Source: Alligator mississippiensis
Lineage: Eukaryota; Chordata; Crocodylia; Alligatoridae
Assembly (NCBI RefSeq): GCF_030867095.1
Contig: NC_081831.1
Location: 45,011,319-45,075,318, forward strand
Reading direction: 5' to 3'
DNA length: 64,000 bases
Shown: in pieces, positions 1 through 11,426 of the stretch
Position numbering within the stretch: the first letter of the stretch is position 1
How the letters are laid out: every line of letters starts with the position of its first letter
The notes under the pieces: generated by a model
What the model saw: the letters and a program-made list of their open reading frames with translations, nothing else
What the model was told of the DNA's origin: nothing
Databases searched by the model: none
Program-made: the position numbers and the translations under genes

Positions 1-655
1 TGTCTCCCCTTGCTGCTCCAGTGGAAGGAGCAGGACCATGGCCAGATGCCTCCCAGCACTACTGGGGGGCTCAAGTGTCTCTATACTAATGCTAGGATCA
101 TGGGAAACAAAGAGGAGGAACTCACATTCCTGCTTGCAAACAAGAACTTCATCTTAGTTGGGCTAACTTAAACTTGGTGGGAACCTACCCACAATTGGGC
201 AATAAGCATTGAGGGCTATAGGCTGTACAGACATGATAGAGTAGGGAGAAAAAGTGAGGCAGTGTTGCTGTTTATATTAAGGAGCAATATACATCTTCCA
301 TAATCAAGATGGGACAAGAGGAGGGGCAAAATGCAAGGGGACAAGAGGGAAAGGGACTTGGTAGTGGGGGTCTACTACAGGCCACCACATCAGGAGGATC
401 GGTTGGACCTGGAATTCTCCAGGCAGCTCTCAAAGGCCAGAAAGTCAAGGGACACGGTTGTCATGGGTGACCTAAACTACCCTGACATCTGCTGGGAGGA
501 GCAGTCAGCTAGATCCAACTGTTCATGTAGGTTCTTAGCCTGCATACAGGACCTTCACCTAACACAGGAGGTATATGGTCCCACTAGGAGAAATGCCTTA
601 GTGGACTTGGTCCTGGTACAGGGAATGACTTGGTGGGGGATCTACTGACACAAGG
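1..655 (+). mobile_element. CR1 LINE, 5' part of ORF2 (endonuclease)
   Basis: This is a plus-strand CR1 non-LTR retrotransposon fragment. From about 61 it translates with interruptions to the start of CR1 ORF2. The longest open stretch, 331-648, carries the endonuclease/exonuclease/phosphatase signature, with VGVYYRPPHQ followed by MGDLNYPDICWEEQS and LTQEVYGPTR. The catalytic GDxNYPD block is GDLNYPD here. Stop codons upstream (for example near 168 and 300) show that it is dead. It breaks at about 655, where an oppositely oriented CR1 tail begins. The same amino-acid blocks recur at 19.4-19.7 kb and 28.2-28.4 kb on the minus strand, which supports the family call. Confidence 0.85.
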
Positions 656-1715
656 TTTCATAGTTTCATAGTTAGTAGGGTCGGAAGGGACCTGAGCAGA
701 TCATGAAGTCTGAACCCCCTGCCATGGACAGGAAAGAATGCTGGGGTCAAACGACCCCAGCAAGGTGATTATTTAGCTTCCTTCTAAAGACCCCAAGGAT
801 AGGAGCAAGCACCACTTCCCTTGGAAGTTGGTTCCAGATCCTAGCCACCCTGACTGTGAAGTAGTGCCTCCTGATGTCCAGCCTGAACCTACTTTCAGTC
901 AACCTATGGCCGGTATTCCTAGTTACTCCCGGTAGTGCTTGAGGGAACAGGGTCTCTGGTCCCCCTTGGTAAGTTTATAGACAGCCACTAGATCCTCTCT
1001 CAGCCTTCTCTTGTGGAGGCTGAACAGGTTCAGGTCCTGTAACCTCCCCTCATAGGGCCTGCCCTGCTGTGAGTGGCCTTCCTTTAGACCCTCTTGATGC
1101 TGTCCACATCCCTCCTGAAGTCTGGCACCCAGAAATGGACGCAGTATTCCAACTGCAGCCTGACCAATGTCACATAGAGGGGGAGGATCACCTCCTTGGA
1201 CCTGTGGATGCATGACAAAGTGCGGTTGGCCCTACTGACTGCGTCCTCAGATTGGCGGCCCATGTTCATCTGGGAATTGATAATGACTCCAAGGTCCTTT
1301 TCTGCCTCTGTGCTGATGAGAAGGGAGTTCCCCAGCCTGTAGGTATGCTGTTAGTTCTTCCTCCCCAGGTGCAGTACCTTGCACTTATCAGTATTGAAGT
1401 CCATCCTATTCTCATCTGCCCACCCCTGTAACCTGTCCAGGAGTAGTTGTAACCTGTCCTTCCTTTCTAACATGCCCACTTCTCCCCACATCTTAGTGTC
1501 ATCCATGACCTTGAACAAGGTGCTTTTCACCCCCTCATCCATGTCGCTGATTATGATATTGAACAATGCAGGCCTGAGGCCCGAGGACCAAGCACTGGGG
1601 AACCCCACTGACCATCCACCATCACTTTCTGGATGCAGCCCTCCAGCCAATTTGTGAGCCACCTGACTGTGTAGGCATTGATGCCACAGTCACCTAATTT
1701 TTTGAGGTAACCTAG
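656..1715 (-). mobile_element. CR1 LINE, 3' half (RT C-terminus and 3' tail)
   Basis: A minus-strand CR1 copy. The 3' end is at about 656-690, where the tail repeat (tttcatag twice) and the conserved block before it are visible. Conceptual translation of the minus strand gives the CR1 RT and post-RT region in broken frames. Examples are a YTVRWLTNWLEG block (1551-1793), the degraded active-site region MDDTKMWGEVG (1351-1662), the KCKVLHLGRKN block, and the C-terminal FSLHKRRLREDLVAVYKL block (923-1213). Several frameshifts make it non-functional. It splits a plus-strand CR1 whose 5' part precedes it and whose 3' tail probably follows it. Confidence 0.85.
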
Positions 1716-1735
1716 GGGACAGTGACCATCACTTA

Positions 1736-1806
1736 ATTGAAGGGAAGGGGGTTGGACTTGATGATCTGCTAAGGTCTCTTCCAACCCAAACATCTATAAA
1801 GCTATG
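1736..1806 (+). mobile_element. CR1 3' terminal segment
   Basis: The sequence has the conserved CR1 3' untranslated end: ggttggacttgatgatctg, then ggtctcttccaacccaaaca, then a short tail of tctataaagctatgaatc type. It lies in plus orientation just beyond the minus-strand CR1. It is probably the 3' end of the CR1 that starts at position 1, although most of the RT region is missing. Confidence 0.7.
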
Positions 1807-2640
1807 AATCAGCATGCGGATGTCCCTCAGTCCAGAGAAGCGGGTGGCCATCACCATCATGAAGCTGGCTACTCCTGGCATTTACTGCTACATTGCTAAC
1901 CAGTTTAGCATAGGAAAGTCTGTGGCTGGAGAAGCCATCTGGGAAGCCTGTGGGGTCATTCAGGACATCCTGGCCAACCACTTTATCCACCTTATCAACC
2001 CACAGAACGTAATTACTGACTTCAGCTGCATGGGCTTTCCCACCTGTGTCAGTGCTGTGGATGGCATCTACATCCCTACCCTCTGCCCAACCCAGGCCAG
2101 TCAGGCATTCAACAACTGCAGGGGCTTTTCCTCCATCATCCTGCAAGGCATCGCTGATCGCCAGGGCCAATTCACATGCATCTTCACCAGCTAGATAGGC
2201 AGTGCCCACAATGCCCACATGTTCCAAAATTCACCACTTCCTGGGCTGATGGAGAGTGGGTGCTATGCTTCCAGGGTCCCTGACTTCATCATCATCCCTG
2301 CCTTATCTTTGGGGACTCCACTTACTCCCTGATGCTATGGCTGATGAAGCCCTATGGGGACCAGTTGGACTATTGCAAGGAGCACTTCAACTACTGTTTG
2401 AGTAAGTGCTGCATGATGGTGAAATGCACCTTTGGTTGCCTCAAATCATGCTGGTGGGCTCTTATCACATGCCTTGAAATAGACAAGGAGAATCTGCCAT
2501 GACTCATTTCTGCAGCATGCATCCTCCATAACATCTGTGAGACCAGGGGGGAAGTCTTTAGTGAAGCCTGGGCTGAGAAAGCATGGAACATCGACTGGGT
2601 AGGGTGGGTGGCAACATGCACAAGAAAGCAAGATGCTTTG
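1806..2640 (+). pseudogene. PIF/Harbinger transposase remnant
   Basis: The frame open at 1814-2194 (126 codons) resembles the nuclease part of HARBI1-like transposases: VAITIMKLATPGIYCYIANQ, then FSIGKSVAGEAIWE, MGFPTCVSAVDGIYIP (first acidic residue of the DDE core in AVDG), and GFSSIILQGIADRQGQFTCI. After a stop at 2192-2194 the homology continues in shifting frames. A GSAHNAHMFQNS block follows, then a degraded second acidic region at 2300-2380, then MMVKCTFGCLKSCW, where the expected glutamate appears as lysine, and finally AACILHNICETRGE at about 2510-2560. Stops, frame changes and the missing acidic residue show it cannot be active. A 3' A-rich stretch follows at 2680. Confidence 0.8.
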
Positions 2641-5600
2641 TGTTCAAATGTTGCAGATGCCAAAACATTCTTTTGTTTAATTAAAAAAAAAAAGTTGAAT
2701 ATTACCCATTGCAGAACTTGGTCCCTTTTTCCAGATAACAAACCAGCAAACTGTCAGGAGTTTGGAAAGAGGTGGTTTGGGAAAGTGGCAAATGAACCTC
2801 AAAGGGGAGGTTAGGACAATGTGGGGGGAGGTGGTTTGGTTCTGGGGAAATGCTTTAGGGGCTCAACTCAAGAAACACAGACACTTGGAAGGGAGGTATG
2901 GGATAGGGGACTATACACCTGGCACAGTAAGCCCTGGACTATGGAGTTAAGACCAGGGACTTCTCCATGTAGGAGTTGGACAGATGTGCGATCCCAGACC
3001 CACTGTCTGCCTGAGAGGGCTGCAAGACAGGCGTGGGGGGTGGCTGCTGTACCAGGGGAAGGAGAGGCCACAGAGTGGGATGTATCAGCACAGTGAGGGC
3101 TGTAGATTCCTGGCTGTCCCTCATAGGACCCTCTTCCCCAGGCCCTGTCTTCCTCTTTGGGGACAACAGACCTGTGACTCTTGACCACATCTGGGGCTCA
3201 GGTCACCCACCAAGACTGAGTCTGGGCATTGCCTATCTCCACCAAGGTGACACCACTCTGCCAAAGTGGGACCCAAGCCAGAAGCAGGGCCACAGAGAAC
3301 AAAAGAGTTCCCTGCTGGATCCCCCGCCTTGTGGGTGGATGAGCTTGGGATGTCAGGCTCTGTTGCCAGATGCATTCTTAGGGCAGCCTGGCCAGGTGAG
3401 CTGGTGGGCCATGCTCCACCCCCACCCTTCTGAACTCTGCTGCACCCCTTCAGGACTTTCCTGGAACTGTTTTGTGGGCCTGCATATACAGGGCAACCAC
3501 TAGAGTTGTGTGGGGCAGGTCAACTCTGAAAGGAAGTTGTTGTCTCTGGTGGCCCTGGCATTGGATTCCAGTCTGCTTGGTCATGCTTCCCTTGCCCACT
3601 GCTGCCTGCTGAAGTAAGGTCCTCCATGTGAATTTCTGCCTCCCTGGACTCTGGGTCACCAGCTCCTTCATGAAACCCCTCCCTTCCTGGGTCCTCCTCC
3701 CACTTATGAAGTTCCCATCCAGGTTGTGCTAGGGAACATTGCCCCCTGCTGGAATCATGGGGTCCAGGAAAGAGTCCCTGGACCAGGGCAGAGCATGCTG
3801 TGGGGGGCTGGGAGACACCTACTGCCATTCCTGGCCATGACGGTTATGGGCTTTCCACAGGAAGCCATGGTGGCCCCAGTCAGGATTGTCATACTTGGAC
3901 ACCAAGTGGTCCAGGACCCTGTTCCAAAATTTCCTGTCCTTATTCCACAACTCTCTCAGGTCCCCAATGGTGTAGGTTTCCATCTCCAAACAGTAGGTGA
4001 CTTTCTCAACCCCCTGATAATGCACCTCAGCACCCTGGGTATAGGAAGTGCCTAGCTTTTGTATTTCCCCACTCCAAATCTCAAGTCTCTTCTCATGGCT
4101 GTCCCACAACTCCTGGCACCAGGAGTCAGCTGTGCATGCCTGGAGCTCAGAGGAAGTGACCAAGGCCTGCAGCATCTCCTCCTCGCTTCTTCAATGTCTC
4201 CTGTGGGCAGCCCACATGCTCTCTGCAGCTATGTGGTCCACTAGCCTTGTGCCAGCACCATGTCCTCTGTGCAGCAGCCTCCCTCACACAGGTGGTGTCT
4301 CTGAAATCAAACAGGGCAGACAAAGAATCTTTTGAGGGAAGTTACTACTTTTGCTTCTAAATATGAACTTCTACGGGAGACATCTCAGGTCCTCTCTACA
4401 CTCACCTGGGTATTCATGTGGAGACAGTGAGGCTCCACATAAGCTGTTATCTGGACTCTTTCCCTGTCAGCTTCACTGCACTCCACCCAAGGCAGCAGGT
4501 ATTGGGGTCCCAGCAGTGCTGCAGGAGGGCATCAGGCTCTGTTGTGTTTTTCTTTTCATTTCATTTCTAGGGCCAAATCAGTTCTGAATTAAGTTCCAAA
4601 TTTCAACAGAGCAAAACTCAATCAATTCAAGTCTATGTGGTGCTACCACCATCAAATATCCTACCTGCCAGATTGTGTCATCGCATCAGTTTTGGGCTGC
4701 AGATACTCCAAAGTCCATGGCAAGCATCCTACATGCAAGTCCCAAGCCCAGAGTTTTTCTTGTCCTGTGTTGCCACAGTTGGAATGAATAGGTTCTTCTG
4801 CAGGCACCATGGTGGGCACCTTGTCCAGTCCCTTGGGCAGTTGGCAACTCTCAGTCCAGCAGGACCTCAGACCATCCCAGGAGCAGACAAGGACAGGCCT
4901 GTATTTTTTTTTAATTGCCTAGAGATCTCAGTAATGCTGACTCTCAGTAAAAAGTCATGAGACCCCTGATTTCCAAGCCAAATTAACTCTGACTCATGAA
5001 CTCCTGTTAGAGAGATTAGATCTCAGGATTTTTTCTTCTGATTTGTAGAGTATGCCACGCTGATAAGTAAATCTGTGGAAGGGAAGGGGCAGGGGGCAGA
5101 TCGAGGCCCACATGGTGAGGGAGAGAGTGGGGCAAGGGCTTAGGTGAATGGGGCCCCAGGACCAAGGCAACTCAAGCAACAGAGCAATGGGTGGCTGGCA
5201 GCCTGTGTGCATGTGCATGTATGTGTGTCTGTTCTTCACTCCCAAATCACAGCTCCCCCGGCCCTGCTGCTGTCCCTTACTCCTGACTCCAGTACCTTAC
5301 ATCCTGACAGGATGTGTTGGGACCCCCCATCCCTGAGCTCCAAACCCCACACCCACAGCCTCCCACTCCCTCACAAATAACACCCCACCACACATACACA
5401 TGCACACTTCAAAAATAGCATCTTACAATTTACATTCCAAATCTCTTTATCTTTAAGAGTTTGTCTCATGATTTTTGACATGATCAGGTTGGCAATAGAG
5501 ATCTAAAAAAATTTACTTATTGCCTGTCCATAAAAGCAAGGGCAAAGGGATCCCTTTCTTTGCACCAATGCTCTTTGCAGCTGAGAAGTTTCTGCATTGC

Positions 5601-6469
5601 TCTCAGGAGCAAAGCAGAGCCATTGAAGATTGGGGAGTGAGATGTGTATTTATGTACTTACATAGGATGTGAGCTGGGTTGGTTACCTGTCAAGGCCGGA
5701 AAGCAGGAGAGAGGTCCTTGTGCCAGATGTAGAGCAGGGGTGGGGAATGAGGGGAGTGGCATGGGCTAATCTGCCAAGTGCAGAAATACAGAAAGCTGTA
5801 AGCACCTAATATCCTGGACCCTGCATTGTGAGTGGTCAGAGCTGGGTGATTCAAGCCCCTCTCCCCCTTCAACACCCTTTATGGTCTCAGTCGCAGCAGC
5901 CTGAGAGAGGGACAAGACAGTAGAAATGGCTTTTAGTAGCTGTGGGTCCACTTCTCCCTCTTTCTTTTCCCACCCCCCACCCTTCCACCAGGGACTCCGA
6001 GTATCCACCAGGGCCTGGGTTCCCAGCACTTCCACTTAGACTGGGTATCATATCATATCATATCATATCATATCATATCATATCTTCTTGGGCTGCATGG
6101 TGTCCTTGTTTGGTGCCTTACTCAAGTATGAGGAGAGCTGACTGTGGGTCCTGAAGGCTGTGCTGCAGCAGTGGCTGCTGTGTTGTTAGTGGGGTGGCTG
6201 GGAGGCATTGTGTATGCCTGGAAGTGAGGAACTCAGGTGTCTGAGGATTGTGTCTGGAACACTCATGGCAGCAGTACGGGCAATGGTGTCCCAGGGTCCA
6301 TGTGCTGGACCATGGTCTGTGGGATCAAGGACTGAGGTGGAGGGAATTCCCTTGAAGTGGAAAGCACAGGCTCAGGCTCCAAGAATTGGGTACCAATTTC
6401 TGTGTTGTCCATGCTTTCCCATACCTCCTCAGTACCATGTTCCCTGCTCTTAGCCACACTAGATGGTAA
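2641..6469. other. No gene recognised; Harbinger-flanking noncoding DNA
   Basis: No protein family or RNA gene was recognised here. Open frames such as 3033-3503 (+), 3726-4055 (+) and 3819-4175 (-) show no recognisable motif and overlap frames on the other strand. The stretch lies between a Harbinger transposase remnant and a Myb/SANT-like remnant that face each other. It could therefore be the interior of one large decayed Harbinger element, but I could not identify terminal repeats to prove that. Confidence 0.4.
6046..6084 (+). repeat. (TATCA)n microsatellite
   Basis: About eight uninterrupted copies of a five-base unit (tatca) lie in otherwise complex sequence. Confidence 0.95.
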
Positions 6470-7095
6470 GTCAAGGGCACTCAGGTCCAGATGTAGATGT
6501 ACCTCTGCTCCCACATCTTGTGATGATGCAGGAACCAGCATCAAGGGAGCTGATGTCATGAACCAAATCCAACAGCTGTGCTCTTGACCAGTGGTCCCTG
6601 GGGACCAACTCCCAGACACCCATTTGTTCCACTGTCCCAAGGCCTGCCTGCACCGCCTCATCCAATGAGGTCCCTACCAGTGCCTCCTCCTCCCCTCTTC
6701 CCCTCCCTGGTGATGCCATAGCTGTGTAGGGTCTCAAAGGCCCTGTCCTTCATGAAGAAGTGGGAGAGCTCCTCATAGAAGAACATAGTCTGCCTCTGGG
6801 CCCCAGACTTCTGATTAGCATCATGTATGCACCTGTAATGAATCTTTAAGTTCTTTGCCTTGGTGTGGCACTGCTCCCAGTCCCTTCTGTGGCCCTGTAC
6901 CTGCATTTGTTGGGTAATGTACTTGAAAACATCCTTGTTGCAGTGGGCTTTCTGGAGTTGTTATTGGGTCTCCTCCTCACCCCAGATGGTGATGAGATCC
7001 TTCTCCTCCCCATACTCCCAGTTGTGTGACCATGGTTTCATGGAGAAGGATGAGATAGAGTCATCCATGGTCCATGGTGGTGCCCCTGGCATCTA
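6470..7095 (-). pseudogene. Myb/SANT-like DNA-binding protein of Harbinger type
   Basis: The minus strand encodes a fragment resembling the Myb/SANT-like domain that Harbinger elements carry as their second protein and that also occurs in host SCAN/MSANTD-type genes. The best stretch is 6658-6906 (-). It has the helix-3-like block HRRDWEQCHTKAKNLKIHYR, then DANQKSGAQRQTMFFYEEL, which matches the usual spacing of a conserved R-x-QC-x-K block before a SGA...YEEL block. Upstream, minus-strand sequence from 7095 supplies a domain start (EEKDLITIWGEEE) followed by a stop. The reading frame is broken, so this is a relic. Its orientation towards the transposase at 1.8-2.6 kb fits one decayed element. 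Confidence 0.65.
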
Positions 7096-7404
7096 AGGCA
7101 GGTAACCAACACGGCTACCAAGTACACCCCTGAAACATGGAAGATGCCAAATTTCAGCCAATTTTGGATTTTAAACTTCATTGCAGAACAACAAAGATTT
7201 TTTTTTGCCTTCCTGCCTCCCATCTGACACCTTCAGGGAAGGCATTCTACCTGATAAACACATCAAAGAACTACTCAACACAGCTCACAAAGACACTCTC
7301 ATGGATCCAGAGGGACAGACTTCCATCTTCAGCTCCCTCTGTGCAAAAATGAAGTTTATTTCCTACCTATGGGGACTTTTTACCGTCTTGTACCATCTAC
7401 ACTT

Positions 7405-7500
7405 TTTCCAGAGCCTGATGAAGGGACTTTGATCCCAAAAACTTGCAGAAAAGGACAATTTTCTTGCCATTTTCCAGTTGGTCTAATACAAGGTATCATT
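7405..7500 (+). repeat. Interspersed repeat end, shared with 33.6 kb
   Basis: The run gagcctgatgaagggacttt, followed by a block ending ccagttggtctaata, resembles 33635-33702 (cagtctgacaaagggttttt, then cagttggcctactaa). A shared, diverged block at two places indicates the end of an interspersed DNA element. The family was not identified. Confidence 0.4.
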
Positions 7501-7959
7501 TTGGAACCAAGAGTTCTAGTTTTTTGTATGGCTGTAAGGAGACACTCTATCCTCAGGATTATGTCAGACTTTTGCAATGCTTTTTCTTGTCTTCCTGGTT
7601 TACATTTTAAGTTAAACTAACTTGTGTATGCTGTGTTTTACTGGGCTGTGTCTTAGCTTAGGCAAAGGTTTTTGGTAGTTCCCAGTTGTGTGCTTGAGGC
7701 TGCAAATTGCTGTGTTCAATACATACTTGCTTCAGAGAAAGGACTTTTTCCTCACCCACACTCCTCAGTCTGGCAGCAGCTTCTCCCCCCCACCCCCAAG
7801 TTGGCAGCTGGCATCCTGTCCCATGTGGGCCAGGGAGGGGATTTAAATATCCACCCTCCAGAAGGCTAGCCCCAGATGGTACCTGGCCACCTCCACCCCA
7901 CTACAGCAAGGAGGGGTGAGAGCCTTGGAGGGAGCTTCCCTTCCCTCCCTTTTGACAGT

Positions 7960-8145
7960 GGCTAGCAGGTATGGTCTATCACCCCCCTGGCTTCTGGCTT
8001 GAGCCACTGCAGGCATGAGGCTGCATTTCCTGATTTAATAGAGAATGTCTATCCTATTATTAATCAGTTTAAGCTCCACAGCTAAGACTGACCTGCAAAG
8101 ATTGAATCAATTCAGGCTCAGGCTTTTTGAATGTCTGTCCCTAGT
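7960..8145 (-). repeat. Interspersed repeat, inverted relative to 63.3 kb copy
   Basis: The sequence ggcttctggcttgagccact at about 7988 and the blocks after it (the gcaggcatgaggctgcattt block, then the gcaaagattgaatcaattca block) reappear reverse-complemented at 63340-63490. No coding capacity is visible. The family is unknown to me; a non-autonomous DNA transposon is likely. Confidence 0.55.
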
Positions 8146-9180
8146 CTTTATGACCAGAGTCTGATCTTGTTCCCATTACAGTTTATACAAAAATTCCAGT
8201 AACTTCAACACAAGTTAGATTCATTATGTGGGCCATACATTATGCTGACCTCCCAAAAATTTCTGGAAACCAAGAAAGAACTAGTCCCATGAAAATCAAA
8301 TGCAAACATAAATATAGATAAATTTTAATAGTAAACTTAATAATGGAACACAAATAAAATGTAAATTACCAAATAGTTCGGTTAAGTCATAACAAGCAAA
8401 TTATTAAGACTTGTAAAATGTGCATTAATCCAAAGAAATATCACCACGTAAAAGAAATTTACCTTAACCTTCATTTTTCTAAATCCCAAAATCATATAAT
8501 AGCCTCTAGCAGATGGCCAGCCTGTTGGGGAAAAGAATTTCACTCTTTCATAAATTAGGTTTTATAAAAAAAAAAGGTAAAGTGATAACCTGGTACACCC
8601 AAAGGTAGACAATTTGGCAAGCACCATAGCTCTAGATTAAAGAGCAAAAATGCCAACATGAACTCCAATTTTTATATTCTATTCCCTAGCTAAGTACCAA
8701 AGCTTTTACTAAGTAAAACTTATATATATATATATATATATATATGGTCTACTCAAATTAATATTCATATGCTTCTTTATATTCCCTATTTAAGCCATGC
8801 CCCCTCCCCATGGCCTGGGAAAGCTGCGGGGAATCACGCCCCCTCCCCCGCCTTTTCCCTCCCTCCTCTTATCAACACTTACTTCAGTCTCTGCCAGAGG
8901 TAGGAAGGGGTGGAGTCTGCTGGTCTCCTGACATCAACAGGATCTACCTAGAATAAAACTGCTAAATGTACTCTGAGCAAATATTAGCCAGCTTTTTTTC
9001 ACCTGTTGTTCTGGCACTTTCTCAAAGTATTCTCACCTCTGATATTCTCTTACGTATTCATTTCCTTTGTTTCTTCTTCTCTCACCCAGACTATGGTCAT
9101 GTGAACGCAAGCAAATTCATACCATATTGCCATTAAACAGCTTAGGGCCTACCAGAGCCTACAGTTGTCCTTAGTGGGTG
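8146..9180. other. AT-rich noncoding stretch with (TA)n
   Basis: No gene is visible. The stretch is AT-rich between 8200 and 8760 and holds a pure (TA)n run at 8721-8745, then a short GC-rich patch near 8800-8870. Confidence 0.5.
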
Positions 9181-9196
9181 CATCCAGACAAGCCTG

Positions 9197-9250
9197 CACA
9201 TGCCTCTTGCAGCATCTCAAACCCCTTTGAGATGCTGCAAGAGGCATGTG
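9197..9250. repeat. Perfect 25-bp hairpin with 4-nt loop
   Basis: Arm 9197-9221 is an exact reverse complement of arm 9226-9250, with the loop cccc at 9222-9225. Arm ends are cacatgcctc outside and atctcaaa inside. There is no mismatch. Transcribed from either strand, it would form a strong stem. It could be a young fold-back element or a pri-miRNA-like hairpin; the sequence does not decide between these. Confidence 0.9.
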
Positions 9251-9654
9251 AGAGAACAAAAAAATGTTCCCCACGCTGCAAATTTGCAGCACAGGAGAAA
9301 AAATTAGACTTCTGGATACCCAGGTGTGAAACAATACCACAGGGGGGAAAAATAGGTCAAGGCATGGTCCAGGACCAAGGCAACTGGAGGCTTGATCCTC
9401 CACAGAGGTGCTCTGGTAGCCTGCCAGAGCATCTTTGTGGTTGGCCTTTTCCCTGGTCCTGAAGCATGCTGCCTGCCCATGTGGAGCAAGCAGAAGGGAC
9501 CTGGACCTGGCTTCTGCCAGGTAAGTAGGGGGTTGGGGGGCTGAGGAAGGGGGGAAGGGGAACTTGGGTGAGGCCTCACCTGGCCCCATTCCTTTCCCCA
9601 ACTCCGTGTTAGTTCCCCCAGTTGCCTCCCACACACACACACTCACCAGCAGTA

Positions 9655-10060
9655 GCAGAGGAGAAGCAGGAGGCTGAAGAGAGCAGGGGAAAGTCTCCAG
9701 CTCATTTCCAGGGGCTTGTCTTCAGCCTCCTGATGGTCTCCAGCCCCCTGCTCATTCTCCTGCTTGTCTCCAGCCTCAGGAGCCTGAAGGTGAGCAGGAG
9801 TATGAGCAGGGGGCTGGAGAGGAGCCCCTGGAGATGAGCTGTAGACATTCCCCTGCTATCTACAGCCTCCTGCTTGTTTCCTTGCTCATCTCCAGCCTCA
9901 GGAGGCTGGAGATGAAAAGAGAAATGAGCACAAGGCTGGAGACAACTGGGGAATGTCTCCAGCTCATCTTCAGGGGCTCCTCTCCAGCCTCCTGCACGTA
10001 TTCCTGCTCATCTCCAGCCTCACAAGTGTCCAGGCCACACAGCTGTGGGATGCCCCACAG
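9655..10060. repeat. Nested palindromes built from a Cys/Leu-rich minisatellite motif
   Basis: A ctccagcctcctgctcat-like motif recurs in both orientations. Arm 9737-9763 is the reverse complement of 9794-9820 with a single mismatch over 27 bp. A second nested structure pairs 9843-9853 with 9948-9958 and, inside it, tcatctccagcct at about 9887 with aggctggagatga at about 9902. Further direct copies run to about 10020. Open frames through it are by-products of the repeat. Confidence 0.75.
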
Positions 10061-10064
10061 CCCC

Positions 10065-10400
10065 CTGTGCATAGCTGTGGTTTCCCCACTGTGGGGGGGG
10101 GTGCATTGGAGGGGCCAGGGCTAGGGTCAGGGACAGGCTGAGTGGGTGTGCCAGTTGGTGTGGTGCACCTGGTCCCCTCAGGCACTGGTGGTCTAGGCTT
10201 GGGGCAGGGCCTTTGCCCTTTCCACCCTCACCTGTGGAGGATGCTGAAGAGAAGCCCTTCCCACTGCCTTTGCCCTTGGTTCCTGATGATGAGAGAAGGG
10301 GATTGCGAACCCCTCAAGGGGGGCGCTAGCCAGGGGAGACCCCCTGGCCCTGTTGGCTTCCTACAGGAGTCCCGCCTGCCCCTGCAGCAAAGGTTGCATG
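10065..10400 (-). mobile_element. Tx1-type LINE, extra 5' ORF1 fragment
   Basis: The minus-strand translation PEGTRCTTPTGTPTQPVPDP and its flanking nucleotides match the ORF1 leader of the larger Tx1-type element at about 15068-15290, where the corresponding block reads PEGTRCTTPASTPTHPVPAP. The nucleotide match spans at least 230 bp. It is therefore a second, truncated copy or a local duplication of the 5' part of the same LINE family. Confidence 0.65.
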
Positions 10401-10542
10401 TGGCTAACTAGTAACCCCTTGTGGGACTAATGAGTGAGTGTTAAAACTAAATTCTTGGGACAACTAATGAAAAAATCAGGATAGGAATGTCATGTGGGTC
10501 AAAAGACAAAACACGAAAATACATGTGCCTGAGAGGCCACAC

Positions 10543-10860
10543 CTACTGGTCCTCAAAAACATCCAAGGAGTTCCTGGATGCCACCCACTGGTGCTCTGCC
10601 CAGAAATGTGCATGAACAAGTGAGAGAAAAGTGGCCCTGCAGTCTCCAGGCATCTTCCTGGCCAGAGCCTCCTTCCTGGTCAAGTACAGGACCCACTTAG
10701 CCAGACCCAGGAGGAGTTTGACCAGGAGGTCCCGGGACTTGGTGGGGCCAGGGATGGAGTGACCAAAAACAAAAAGGTGGGGGGTGAAATTCAACCAGAA
10801 CCTTAAGTGCAGGTCCTGGTCAACAAAGGCAAGGGCATCAGGAGGTAGGGCAGATTTCAC
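10543..10860 (-). pseudogene. Tx1-type LINE ORF2 C-terminal tail
   Basis: The minus-strand block runs FVDQDLHLRFWLNFTPHLFV, then VKLLLGLAKWVLYLTRKEAL, then VHAHFWAEHQWVAS. This follows the pattern of the post-RT tail of Tx1-like ORF2 (a 'GLAKxxxxLTRK' helix then a 'Lv.A.l..E..w' helix). It lies at the 3' end of the element. Confidence 0.5.
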
Positions 10861-11426
10861 TCCTGGGATCAGACAGCAGGTGGCACATGTTGATGGTCAT
10901 CCCATGCACCAGGCCAGTGCAGTGAGGTCCACCCACTCCCACCTATCGTAGTCCAATAGATCTCCAATACAGGTGACACCAACCATGATCAACCTCTGTC
11001 GCAACCGGGGTGTCTCTGCTGTCAGCACCTCCAGCTGGGGGTTCCAGAAGAAGGGCTGAATGAGCAAGTCAGAACCCTGGGCATCTATTGTAGGGGACCT
11101 GGAGGTGGAAAACAGCCTCCAGGCCCAGAGGAGGTTCTGGTAGAAATCTGGCAGCTCTTGCAGGTCCTGCAGGGAGAAGCCACACAGGGTGAGGATCTGT
11201 CAGTCATATCAGAGCCCCCAGAAGTGGTGGAGAAAAGCATGCCCCAGGTGTCCCCATGGTGTGCGGCTACTGACACCATATAACAGTCACTGCAGGGCCA
11301 GAAGGCAGAATGTCAGGACCTGGCTGTGCATGCAAACCAGGCCTTGGCTGCCCTCCACAAGGTGAGACTCAGGACCTTTGCAGACAACCAGTGCCGTCCC
11401 ATCCAGAAAAACTCCAGTCCCCATCT

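Noticed and set aside
3819..4175. 118-codon minus-strand frame as a host or transposon gene
   Set aside because: No recognisable motif, and overlapping open frames on the other strand; it may be part of a Harbinger relic but cannot be supported.
9149..9646. 165-codon minus-strand frame
   Set aside because: It runs through a hairpin and low-complexity sequence and shows no family motif.
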